A DNA stretch of 8,143 nt. It comes from Caldilineaceae bacterium (lineage in GTDB: Bacteria; Chloroflexota; Anaerolineae; Caldilineales; Caldilineaceae). The notes under the pieces were generated by a model that made no database searches, had not been told where the DNA came from, and was given only the letters and a program-made list of their open reading frames with translations. Below are positions 1 through 8,143 of this stretch, piece after piece (within the stretch, counting starts at the first letter, position 1; every line of letters begins with the position of its first letter). A program made the translations under genes and the position numbers. The DNA is taken from contig JAAUPU010000095.1 of NCBI GenBank assembly GCA_012032975.1, positions 1 to 8,143 on the forward strand, read 5' to 3'.

Positions 1-389
1 ACGTGGATCACGCCATTGGAGCCAAGCACATCCTTCACAACCAGGTTTGCACCGTTGACTTTGACGCTGTCTCCATCCACCTCGAAGCGGAGCGACTTGC
101 CCTGTTGGGTAACCGCTTCCATTTGGTCAAAGATGTCCGTGGACATCACCTGACCTGCCAAAACATGGAAGAGCAACACGTCGGTAAGTGTCTGGAGCGG
201 AAGCTGATCGACGATGCCCGCCCCAAGTGCTGCAAAGGCCGCGTCGGTCGGCGCAAAGAGCGTGAGAGGACCAGGGCCATTGAGCGCGGCCGATAGACCT
301 GCCCGTTCCAGCGCCTGCGCCAAAGTCGAGAAGCCACTACCCTCGCTGGAGATAGCCTCGGCAATTGTCAAGCCACTGGTCGCGGCCGC
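1..389 (-). CDS. FAS1 (fasciclin) domain, out-of-frame 3' continuation of the LysM surface protein gene; partial at left edge
   Basis: Read on the minus strand from about 389 to the window edge, one frame is open with no stop for about 129 codons and gives a clear FAS1 domain. Seen: TIAEAISSEGSGFSTLAQAL, then the H1-type core LTLFAPTDAAFAAL, a DVLLFHVLAGQV segment, and the start of the H2-type motif (GSNGVIHV) at the very edge. FAS1 domains are extracellular adhesion or matrix modules. There is no start codon with a ribosome site and no signal peptide ahead of it, and the preceding ORF (same strand, stop at 368-370) ends in a Thr-rich linker exactly where FAS1 begins. It is therefore best read as the C-terminal domain of that protein, separated by a -1 frameshift between about 371 and 405. 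The gene continues past position 1. Domain identity is confident; the status of the junction (error, mutation or recoding) is not. Confidence 0.8.
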
Positions 390-2032
390 GCATCGGTGGG
401 GGCCGTCGTGGTCGCGGTCGTTGTTTCGGTGGTCGTCACGCCGGTCGTTTCGGTGATGGCAGCCGTATCCGTCACAGCGACTGTATCGGTCACCTCCACC
501 GTGGTCGTCACTTCGGCGCTTGCTTCCGGCGTCGCGACTGGTTCAGGCGTGGCGGCAGGGGCTGGCGTCGCCGGTGCAGTTGTGCCTGCATCGATCTCGG
601 CCTGCGTTGGCAGCCGAATCACATCGCCCACTTCAATGCGGTTGCAGTCGGCGATGCCGTTGAAGGCGCAGATGGCCTGGTACACGCTCACCTGCCCGTA
701 GATGTCGCGTGCGATCAAGCCCAATGTGTCGCCTGATTGAACAGTGTAGGTGCCGCCCGGCTCGCCTTCACGGGTCGCGGTTTCGGTCGTGGTGTCATCG
801 GTTGCAGTATCGTCCGCGGACACGGTGGAAGTTGTAGTAACAGTCGACGTCGTGGCGACAGTGCTGCTGACCGACATCTGGGCAGTCAACGACTGGCCGG
901 AGTCGTCGATCAGAATGCCGCCATCCACGCGCAGCGTGTAGGTGCCGGGCACACGCGAGTTGTTGTAGACGATCACTGTGTACGGGCCAAAGCCGGAAGC
1001 CTTGAAGTTGGCCGTCCGTTCGCTGGTCCCGGTAAGCGTGTCCAGGTTGCCGGCAGCAATCGCATAGTTGCTCGGGCTTTCGCTGGTGCTGGGATCTCGA
1101 TACGTTTCAAGACCAGCGGCGTCCAGCACCCAGAAATTCAAACGACGGGAAATTTCTGCGTTGTCCTGTGGCTCGGCCAGAAGCGACAGCTTGACCGCGC
1201 CGTTGTTCTCGCTTGGCTCCAGCCCGAAGAAATGCTGGTCATCTTGCTCCGGCAGTTCCCCCTTCAACTCTTTGGCTTCGACGACGCCCGGCTCCATCAT
1301 CATGACGTCACTGCTCTCCGTGGTCGTGACTTCCACGGTCTCGGTCGGCGTGATCGTCTCGGTGCCGGTGACCTCGTCGCTGGCGGCGACTTCGGGTGTC
1401 GCGGTTGCGGTCGGGGTTTCGTCAGCATCCTCTTCGTCAGCTTCAGGCGTGACTGTTTCAGTCGCCTCGTCCTCTGCTGTTTCGTCGGTTGCTGTTTCGT
1501 CGGCCTCGGTGGTCTCCTCAGCGGTGGGATCGATCACCTGACCAGAGCCATCACTGATCGTGCCTCCGGTGGCCTTGATCACAAACTCGGCATCGGAAGA
1601 AGAACCGTTCGAAACGACAATGGTGTACTTGGCATCGCCAACTGTCTTGAAGGTCAGCGTCTGCTGATTTGAAGAACCATCGCTGACCGGGTTGCCAGCC
1701 GCTGTGTTGTTGTTGTTGAGCTGTCTGTCGCCGATGCTGTTGACCTGCTCTTGGGTCAGGACATAGACCTGAAGGCCATTAACCGCCGCATCCATGCGAT
1801 TCCAGTCGATATCGAGCTTGATTGTCCCGCCAGGTGTATCGGCAACCAGCCCCAACCAAATCTGCGGATCATTGTTCGCAGGAGCAACGCCTGCGACTGT
1901 GCCGGACTCCAACATCTCCTGCGCCGCGGGTGCGCCGTAAACCGTCGCGCCGGCCAATGTCCCGACCGAGGCGACCGCAAGCAGGGCAATCAACAGGGCG
2001 GCGACAACTTGCTGGAATTTAGACTTTGCCAT
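368..2032 (-). CDS. Secreted LysM surface protein with two PPC-like domains and Thr-rich linkers
   Basis: 554 residues as read. Residues 1-37 are a signal peptide (K3, K5, then a hydrophobic stretch AALLIALLAVASVGTLAGA, cleavage probably near residue 34-38). Two beta-rich domains follow at about 45-165 and 250-375, each with a W/F-x-L-type start and a YTIVVSN or YTVIVYNNS strand; they resemble bacterial pre-peptidase C-terminal (PPC) domains, which is inference. An acidic Thr/Glu linker (about 168-245) joins them. Residues 427-475 are a LysM domain (YTVQSGDTLGLIARDIYG...NRIEVGDVIRLP), which binds peptidoglycan glycan chains; C455 and C463 in it could form a disulphide. A Thr/Pro/Ala linker runs to the stop. 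The start is chosen because AGAGGAG lies 6 bases ahead of the ATG. A FAS1 domain follows in another frame (1-389), so the intact protein is probably a wall-anchored adhesin-like protein. It lies downstream of a PBP gene and a repeat-protein gene on the same strand. Confidence 0.85.
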   Translation of the reverse strand: MAKSKFQQVVAALLIALLAVASVGTLAGATVYGAPAAQEMLESGTVAGVAPANNDPQIWLGLVADTPGGTIKLDIDWNRMDAAVNGLQVYVLTQEQVNSIGDRQLNNNNTAAGNPVSDGSSNQQTLTFKTVGDAKYTIVVSNGSSSDAEFVIKATGGTISDGSGQVIDPTAEETTEADETATDETAEDEATETVTPEADEEDADETPTATATPEVAASDEVTGTETITPTETVEVTTTESSDVMMMEPGVVEAKELKGELPEQDDQHFFGLEPSENNGAVKLSLLAEPQDNAEISRRLNFWVLDAAGLETYRDPSTSESPSNYAIAAGNLDTLTGTSERTANFKASGFGPYTVIVYNNSRVPGTYTLRVDGGILIDDSGQSLTAQMSVSSTVATTSTVTTTSTVSADDTATDDTTTETATREGEPGGTYTVQSGDTLGLIARDIYGQVSVYQAICAFNGIADCNRIEVGDVIRLPTQAEIDAGTTAPATPAPAATPEPVATPEASAEVTTTVEVTDTVAVTDTAAITETTGVTTTETTTATTTAPTDARPRPVA

Positions 2033-2038
2033 CTTTTT

Positions 2039-2045
2039 CTCCTCT
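2039..2045 (-). promoter_or_regulatory. Shine-Dalgarno site of the LysM protein gene
   Basis: On the minus strand AGAGGAG lies 6 bases before the ATG at 2030-2032. It is a strong match to the anti-SD and fixes the start of the signal peptide. Confidence 0.7.
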
Positions 2046-2080
2046 AACTGATCGTTGGTTCAAGTTTCGATCAAGTTATG

Positions 2081-2108
2081 ATTATGTACAGTAGACTGCT
2101 TTTCACAA
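2081..2108 (-). promoter_or_regulatory. Candidate sigma70-type promoter for the LysM protein gene
   Basis: Minus strand: TTGTGA (2103-2108, 4 of 6 to TTGACA), 16-base spacer, CATAAT (2081-2086, 5 of 6 to TATAAT). Transcription would begin near 2074, leaving a leader of about 40 bases that includes the SD. This would let the LysM gene be expressed separately from the PBP and repeat-protein genes upstream. Prediction from consensus only. Confidence 0.4.
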
Positions 2109-2407
2109 TAGAACAGAATCAACGGGATTGGTGCGTTTGGCATTGTGCAAGACAACTACATGCCAAAGCTACTTGCCTACCGATAGATGTTTCTGCATTC
2201 GTCTCTGGGCCTGTTGCGTCTCCTCTATTGCGCGTCTATAGGCCGCAACAGTGTGAAAGGAGAGTGCCGTACACAGGAGAGTGGTCGTGCAGAAATCAGA
2301 CGCGCTACCTCATATTAACCTGCCTATTATACTCGCATTGGAAATGCCAAGCCAAATCGAATGCCAACTGAGTGACTACGCATTCATACGAATTGCCCAT
2401 CGAAAAG
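2109..2407. other. Intergenic gap without a recognisable gene
   Basis: Between the restored 3' end of the repeat-protein gene and the candidate promoter of the LysM gene. Short ORFs here have no ribosome site and no family-like sequence. The only structure seen is an inverted repeat, CTGTTGCG at 2211-2218 against CGCAACAG at 2244-2251, with a 25-base loop and no T-run, so it is not a classic terminator. It may hold regulatory sequence or nothing. Confidence 0.5.
2211..2251. repeat. 8-bp perfect inverted repeat
   Basis: CTGTTGCG (2211-2218) and CGCAACAG (2244-2251) are exact reverse complements separated by 25 bases. It lies between the two surface-protein genes. It could be a protein-binding site or a weak stem; an arm of this length can arise by chance. 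Confidence 0.3.
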
Positions 2408-2558
2408 CTACGGTGAAACGGTCGAAGCTGGCGATGCAAAGGTCAAGCCACGCACAAAATGTTCGCTGTAGTTGTAATCCTTTCTCACGACCCGCAGACG
2501 GAGGTCATAGCTCCCGGCTGGGAGTTGGCTTAGGTCGATGCGGGCAAGCAACCCCCCC
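2408..2558 (-). other. Out-of-frame 3' continuation of the triple-repeat protein gene
   Basis: If one G is dropped from the run of seven (C7 on plus, 2552-2558), the minus-strand frame stays open and completes the third repeat: LLARIDLSQLPAGSYDLRLR, VVRKDYNYSEHFVRGLTFAS, then PASTVSP and a TAG stop at 2408-2410. This matches the ends of repeats 1 and 2 (for example DTTRFPDGAYDMRLRIVFRD followed by GNYNEYHL), so the reading is strongly supported. The restored protein is 424 residues instead of 392. Confidence 0.85.
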
Positions 2559-3683
2559 TGCCGTTGGAAAGTTTTCGCTCACAAGGAAGGACCAGTCATC
2601 CAGTCCACTGGGCGAATAATAGAGCTCCCAGCGTAGGAAGTCGGGGATATTGGTTATGCCCGTCACCTCGACTACGCCGTTGACAAATGTGTCGTTCAAC
2701 GGCGCTGTGATCCCAGGTTCTGGCACTTCGAGTTGTCCGCTGGCATCACGATTGGCTATCTGAAGATTGCGCAGGTGATATTCGTTGTAGTTGCCATCTC
2801 GAAAGACGATCCGCAGGCGCATATCATAGGCGCCATCGGGGAAACGCGTCGTGTCTAACGTATAGATCGGTTTCTGCCAGATCTGGCGATCATCGCCATG
2901 CAGCCAGACCCAATCCTCTGCACCGGCAGGCGACAAGAACAGTTCGTAGCGAGAAAAGATCTTGTCTACCGTGCCGTTGACCGTCGCCTCTATTGGCACG
3001 GAGCCGCGGAGAAAATCGGCGCTTGCTGGGTAGTAGAACCCTTGGCCACCAGGAACCCGGCTTGATATGTCCGGCGTCGGCGTTGGCGTCTCCAAGGGAG
3101 ACTGAACGGACGAGATCGGTGTGCCTTCCGCGTTGATGACTGGCGTCGGTGTAGGCGGTGCGGCGTTGCGAATCTCCACGCTGCGCAAGAATGTGTCTTG
3201 ATAGCCGCCGACCGAATCTACCGCACGCACACGAATGTCATAGCTGCCATCCGCAAATCCAGTTGTATCCAACTGATAGACCACATCTTCGCGCACGATT
3301 TGATAGTTAGTCTTCAACCACTGCCAGGCCTCCAGACCTGCCGGCGAGATAGAGACTTCGTACTTGAGGAAACCACGCAACAGCGCAGTCCCAAGAATGT
3401 CCGTGATACCCGCGATGGCATCGCCATCCTGTGGATGGGTGATCTCATTGACCACCCGGCGGCTTTTTGTCGGTGTGGCCGTGGGCGTGGTAGTGGTGAT
3501 CGTTGGTGATGCCGTTGGTGTTTCTGTCGGCGTTTCGGTTGGCGTCGAGGTGGCGACAAAGCTATCCTGCGCCAACAACAGCGGCGCGGGCGAATCCAGC
3601 CATGACAAAGCGCCCACCGCCACAACGGCAATCGCGATCAGTACAAGCATAAATCGGCTGAAAAACGTGGCGCTTCTCGTCAT
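2505..3683 (-). CDS. Secreted or membrane-anchored protein with three ~95-residue beta-rich repeats (frameshifted near the 3' end)
   Basis: 392 residues as read. Residues 11-29 form a hydrophobic segment (FMLVLIAIAVVAVGALSWL), acting as a signal peptide or N-terminal anchor. A Thr/Pro linker follows (about 44-73), then three related repeats at about 78-172, 210-310 and 318-end. Each carries the pattern F-[LS]-[KR]-[YW]-E-[VL]-x-x-SP-[AS]-G-x-x-x-W-x-[WF]-L and, later, L-D-T-T-x-F-x-D-G-[AS]-Y-D-[MI]-R. No catalytic motif is seen; the repeats look like Ig-like modules, function unknown. The third repeat breaks at residue 377 in a run of seven G and ends in an unrelated 15-residue tail; the proper ending lies in the next frame (2408-2558). 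Start supported by AAGAGGA 7 bases before the ATG. The PBP stop codon lies 40 bases upstream on the same strand, so the two are probably co-transcribed, suggesting a wall or surface role. Confidence 0.8.
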   Translation of the reverse strand: MTRSATFFSRFMLVLIAIAVVAVGALSWLDSPAPLLLAQDSFVATSTPTETPTETPTASPTITTTTPTATPTKSRRVVNEITHPQDGDAIAGITDILGTALLRGFLKYEVSISPAGLEAWQWLKTNYQIVREDVVYQLDTTGFADGSYDIRVRAVDSVGGYQDTFLRSVEIRNAAPPTPTPVINAEGTPISSVQSPLETPTPTPDISSRVPGGQGFYYPASADFLRGSVPIEATVNGTVDKIFSRYELFLSPAGAEDWVWLHGDDRQIWQKPIYTLDTTRFPDGAYDMRLRIVFRDGNYNEYHLRNLQIANRDASGQLEVPEPGITAPLNDTFVNGVVEVTGITNIPDFLRWELYYSPSGLDDWSFLVSENFPTAGGVACPHRPKPTPSREL

Positions 3684-3690
3684 GGTTCCA

Positions 3691-3697
3691 TCCTCTT
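3691..3697 (-). promoter_or_regulatory. Shine-Dalgarno site of the triple-repeat protein gene
   Basis: AAGAGGA on the minus strand, 7 bases before the ATG at 3681-3683. It lies inside the 40-base gap after the PBP stop codon, which leaves little room for a separate promoter and supports an operon. Confidence 0.65.
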
Positions 3698-3723
3698 TGC
3701 CCGGCTATCGAAGCTCGACAGCA

Positions 3724-6645
<2,922 letters not shown>

Positions 6646-6650
6646 CGATC

Positions 6651-6666
6651 ACTTCGCTCTCGAAGT
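6651..6666 (-). promoter_or_regulatory. Small hairpin at the PBP translation start
   Basis: ACTTCG (6651-6656) and CGAAGT (6661-6666) are perfect reverse complements around a 4-base loop. In the PBP mRNA the stem ends 5 bases before the ATG and contains GAAG, the only SD-like bases nearby, so it could dampen translation. Structure seen; effect inferred. Confidence 0.4.
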
Positions 6667-6711
6667 TGGCTGAATGCCGTTCCCACATCACCCATCCGGT
6701 GCGCGGCCGAA

Positions 6712-6733
6712 CCGAACCTGTACCGAACCTGTA
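6712..6733. repeat. Tandem direct repeat, 2 x 11 bp
   Basis: CCGAACCTGTA occurs twice head to tail without mismatch, and CCGAA directly before it extends the pattern by a partial unit. It lies about 70-90 bases upstream of the PBP start. Together with the nearby palindrome CGTTT-C-AAACG (6739-6749) it could be a regulator-binding region. Confidence 0.6.
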
Positions 6734-6797
6734 CTCTACGTTTCAAACGAACCGACCGCGGCAAATGTTTCAAGCCTGTCGGGTGTCAACCTGCGGC

Positions 6798-6831
6798 ACG
6801 TATACCCAAATGAAACGTATACCTAAATGAA
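6798..6831. repeat. Tandem direct repeat, 2 x 17 bp
   Basis: ACGTATACCCAAATGAA (6798-6814) is followed directly by ACGTATACCTAAATGAA (6815-6831), 16 of 17 identical. Each copy contains the palindrome GTATAC. The second copy overlaps the base of the tRNA terminator by two bases. It lies between the terminator and the PBP gene, where PBP transcription probably starts; an operator role is possible but unproven. Confidence 0.65.
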
Positions 6832-6865
6832 AAGGTCAACCATCTTGGCGATTGGTTGACCTTTT
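6830..6865 (-). terminator. Rho-independent terminator of tRNA-Cys (symmetric)
   Basis: AAAAGGTCAACCA (6830-6842) and TGGTTGACCTTTT (6853-6865) pair perfectly over 13 bp around a 10-base loop. On the minus strand it begins 11 bases after the tRNA and ends in TTTT followed by CATTT. The A/T ends make it able to work in both directions, insulating the PBP gene from tRNA transcription. Confidence 0.85.
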
Positions 6866-6876
6866 GATACTGTGTG

Positions 6877-6947
<71 letters not shown>

Positions 6948-6964
6948 GTGCATCTATACGCTCT

Positions 6965-6993
6965 TTGTCATGGTAGCAGTGGGCGTCTACAAT
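6965..6993 (+). promoter_or_regulatory. Sigma70-type promoter for the cold-shock gene
   Basis: TTGTCA (6965-6970, 5 of 6), 17-base spacer, TACAAT (6988-6993, 5 of 6). Transcription would begin near 7000, giving a leader of about 127 bases before the ATG at 7127. The element overlaps the tRNA promoter of the opposite strand. Confidence 0.6.
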
Positions 6994-6998
6994 GTCAA
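6970..6998 (-). promoter_or_regulatory. Sigma70-type promoter for tRNA-Cys
   Basis: Minus strand: TTGACA (6993-6998, perfect), 17-base spacer, TACCAT (6970-6975, 4 of 6). Transcription would begin near 6963, about 16 bases ahead of the mature tRNA, a normal leader for RNase P processing. It shares position 6970 and position 6993 with the two hexamers of the plus-strand promoter. Confidence 0.6.
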
Positions 6999-6999
6999 A

Positions 7000-7126
7000 T
7001 TGGTGGCCGGATTTCTGCCCTGGCGACCATCGTAGCAGCGCCTGAAACCGTTGCGACCGGTGGGCAGATTTATCCGTTGTCCACAGAACAATGGCTCGAT
7101 GGTCCAGATGCCCGAGGCTCTATCCA
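7000..7126 (+). promoter_or_regulatory. Long 5' leader of the cold-shock gene
   Basis: About 127 untranslated bases if the predicted promoter is right. TCTGCCC (7014-7020) and GGGCAGA (7062-7068) can pair over 7 bp, and GGCG/CGCC (7022-7025/7039-7042) can form an inner stem. Known bacterial csp mRNAs often have long structured leaders that control translation with temperature; whether this one does is inference. Confidence 0.35.
7114..7117 (+). promoter_or_regulatory. Shine-Dalgarno site deciding the cold-shock gene start
   Basis: GAGG lies 9 bases before the ATG at 7127. The in-frame ATG at 7091 has no comparable site, and the 12 extra residues it would add (MARWSRCPRLYP) do not resemble the family, so 7127 is preferred. 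Confidence 0.55.
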
Positions 7127-7504
7127 ATGTCGAAACCTAAACTACAAGATCAGACCCTCTTTTGCAGCAGGTGTGGCATTTCGTTCGTTTGGTCGGTGCA
7201 AGAACAGGATGCCGATGGCGCAGCTGAGGGGAACACGACGCCCCGTTTCTGCCCCGGCTGCCGGTATCTTCTCCCAGGAGAAAACCGCGAGCGCGGGCTG
7301 GTCAAGTGGTACAACGTGCGCAAACGGTACGGCTTCATCACCCGCGCTGAAGGCGCCGACCTCTTTGTGCATGGCTCTGCGTTGAGCAAAGCCAGTCGAT
7401 TGCATCCTGGCGACCTTGTTGAGTTCGACGTAGAGGCGGACCCGCGCGGCCCTACCGCCCGCTCCGTCAAAATCCTCGTCCAAGCCGATAAGTCGGTCAC
7501 GTAG
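7127..7504 (+). CDS. Zinc-ribbon and cold-shock-domain protein
   Basis: 125 residues. Residues 8-48 form a treble-clef or ribbon-type zinc site, LFCSRCGISFVW...EQ...PRFCPGCR, with C13, C16, C42 and C45 as ligands; the pattern matches the zf-trcl type of small zinc ribbon. Residues 57-117 are a cold-shock (OB-fold, single-stranded nucleic acid binding) domain: GLVKWYNVRKRYGFITR, LFVHGSAL, and GDLVEFDVEADPRGPTA. RNP1 reads KRYGFI where KGFGFI is typical, and RNP2 reads FVHGS for FVHFS, so one stacking aromatic is missing. It probably binds RNA as a chaperone or translation factor in the cytoplasm. It faces the tRNA-Cys gene upstream and is convergent with a glycosyltransferase gene 40 bases downstream. 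An ATG at 7091 would add 12 residues; the SD favours 7127. Confidence 0.9.
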   Translation: MSKPKLQDQTLFCSRCGISFVWSVQEQDADGAAEGNTTPRFCPGCRYLLPGENRERGLVKWYNVRKRYGFITRAEGADLFVHGSALSKASRLHPGDLVEFDVEADPRGPTARSVKILVQADKSVT

Positions 7505-7540
7505 AAAGAATGACAGACGGGAAAACGGGAAGAAAATGTC

Positions 7541-7604
7541 GATGTCATCCTGCCGCCCTGTCATCCTGCCACCCTGTCATCCTGCCACCCTGCCACCCTG
7601 CCAT
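7541..7604. repeat. 8-bp tandem repeat (7 units plus a partial)
   Basis: Units CCTGCCGC, CCTGTCAT, CCTGCCAC, CCTGTCAT, CCTGCCAC, CCTGCCAC, CCTGCCAT run head to tail from 7549 to 7604, with a degenerate unit (TGTCAT) before them. The consensus is CCTGYCAY. The array encodes the Gly/Trp/Gln-rich C-terminal tail and the stop codon of the glycosyltransferase on the minus strand. Confidence 0.8.
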
Positions 7605-8143
7605 CCCCTCGACCGCCGCATCCATTTGAGCCGCGACAACAGACCAATCGTACGTTTGGATCACATGCTCGACCAACGAGGGCGGCGCCGGCCGCGGCTG
7701 GGTGAGTCGCTGCTGGCACATGGTGTAGAGCTTCTCGTCAGAGTCGTACAGACACGCAGCGTGCAGCGCCGCCGGGATCAATTCTGGATAGCTCAAGCGA
7801 TTGGGCAACAGCGGAAACGCGCCAGCCACGATCGCCTCTAGAACGCTGATCCCAAAGAATTCGTGGTCGGCTGTGCTGATGACCAGATCGGCCTGCCGCA
7901 ACAGGTCGGCGTATTCTGCATAGGAGTTGACAAAGCCCCAATGATCGATCTGACCCGCCAGTTCTGCATGGGCCTCTTCAAACTCGGCGGGCGTCTGGCG
8001 AAAGTTTTCCCCGGCAACAAGGAGGCGAAACGGGATGCCTTCAGCACGTAGCCGATAGAGCAGATCGAAGAAACGATCCGGACGCTTGTCATACTCCCAG
8101 CGCTGATTCCACAGGATCGAGGGCGTTCTGGCAGGGCGCGCTG
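7545..8143 (-). CDS. DUF3524/GTDC1-like glycosyltransferase (tRNA-queuosine mannosyltransferase-like), 5' end outside the window
   Basis: 199 codons of the C-terminal part are present. Seen in order: [71 protein letters not shown], and [13 protein letters not shown]. This includes the E-x7-E motif (EFFGISVLE) of GT4-type retaining glycosyltransferases that bind the nucleotide sugar. The WNxRWEYDK and HWGF...STAxHEFFG signatures are those I associate with GTDC1/QTMAN proteins, whose animal member mannosylates queuosine in tRNA-Asp; the exact substrate in bacteria is uncertain. The last ~20 residues ([20 protein letters not shown]) come from an 8-bp DNA repeat and are unlikely to be part of the fold. 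The normal C-terminus probably ends near [16 protein letters not shown]. It is convergent with the cold-shock gene. Its start lies beyond position 8143. Confidence 0.85.
   Translation of the reverse strand, partial: ARPARTPSILWNQRWEYDKRPDRFFDLLYRLRAEGIPFRLLVAGENFRQTPAEFEEAHAELAGQIDHWGFVNSYAEYADLLRQADLVISTADHEFFGISVLEAIVAGAFPLLPNRLSYPELIPAALHAACLYDSDEKLYTMCQQRLTQPRPAPPSLVEHVIQTYDWSVVAAQMDAAVEGMAGWQGGRMTGWQDDRAAG

Noticed and set aside
737..1672. Plus-strand open frame of 311 codons and other plus frames over the LysM gene
   Set aside because: Antisense to a gene with clear signal peptide and LysM domain; low-complexity Val/Ser/Gly products mirror the Thr-rich linkers.
2078..2619. Small plus-strand frames in the gap between the two surface-protein genes
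   Set aside because: No ribosome sites, no family-like sequence, and they run into the antisense of the triple-repeat gene.
6784..6789. Perfect TTGACA on the minus strand as -35 of a PBP promoter
   Set aside because: At spacings of 16-18 the downstream hexamers (CATTTG, ATTTGC, TTTGCC) are poor -10 matches, so no promoter is called.
7091..7126. Upstream ATG as the start of the cold-shock protein
   Set aside because: No ribosome site ahead of it and the extra 12 residues do not look like the family; the ATG at 7127 has GAGG at a good distance.
7541..7604. CRISPR-like array
   Set aside because: Units are 8 bp and contiguous with no spacers; a simple tandem repeat.

Overview
The window looks like a piece of a moderately GC-rich, thin-walled bacterium, most probably Chloroflexota (Anaerolineae/Caldilineales-like). 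This is inferred from gene style only: threonine/proline linkers (TPTxTPT), a zinc-ribbon plus cold-shock protein, a long class A penicillin-binding protein with an odd tail, and a surface protein combining LysM and fasciclin (FAS1) domains. No taxonomic marker gene is present.

Left part (1-6645), all on the minus strand, is a cell-envelope cluster read right to left. First comes a 973-residue bifunctional transglycosylase/transpeptidase with a lipoprotein-type signal. Its stop codon is followed after 40 bases by a secreted protein made of three ~95-residue beta-rich repeats. After a 375-base gap with its own candidate promoter comes a secreted protein with two beta-rich domains, a LysM peptidoglycan-binding domain and, in another reading frame, a FAS1 domain that runs off the left edge. 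The two non-enzymatic genes each carry an apparent single-base frameshift near the 3' end: an extra G in a run of seven in the repeat protein, and a -1 shift just before FAS1 in the LysM protein. In both cases a convincing continuation of the protein is found in the other frame. Sequencing or assembly indels are the simplest explanation; true disruption or programmed/slippage expression are alternatives.

Middle part (6646-7126) is regulatory and RNA territory: two sets of tandem repeats and a small hairpin upstream of the PBP gene, a perfect 13-bp-stem terminator, tRNA-Cys(GCA) on the minus strand, and two well-formed sigma70-type promoters that face each other in the same ~34-bp footprint, one for the tRNA and one for the cold-shock gene.

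Right part (7127-8143): a zinc-ribbon/cold-shock-domain protein on plus, convergent with the 3' end of a glycosyltransferase on minus. The latter closely resembles the DUF3524/GTDC1 family (tRNA-queuosine mannosyltransferase-like). An 8-bp tandem repeat separates the two and encodes the last residues and stop codon of the glycosyltransferase.

Together, the left genes suggest peptidoglycan synthesis coupled to wall-bound surface proteins. The right genes deal with RNA (tRNA, cold-shock protein, possible tRNA glycosylation). No mobile element, CRISPR array or defence system was seen. The best candidates for something new are the lipobox-bearing class A PBP with its associated surface proteins, and the symmetric tRNA/csp promoter.
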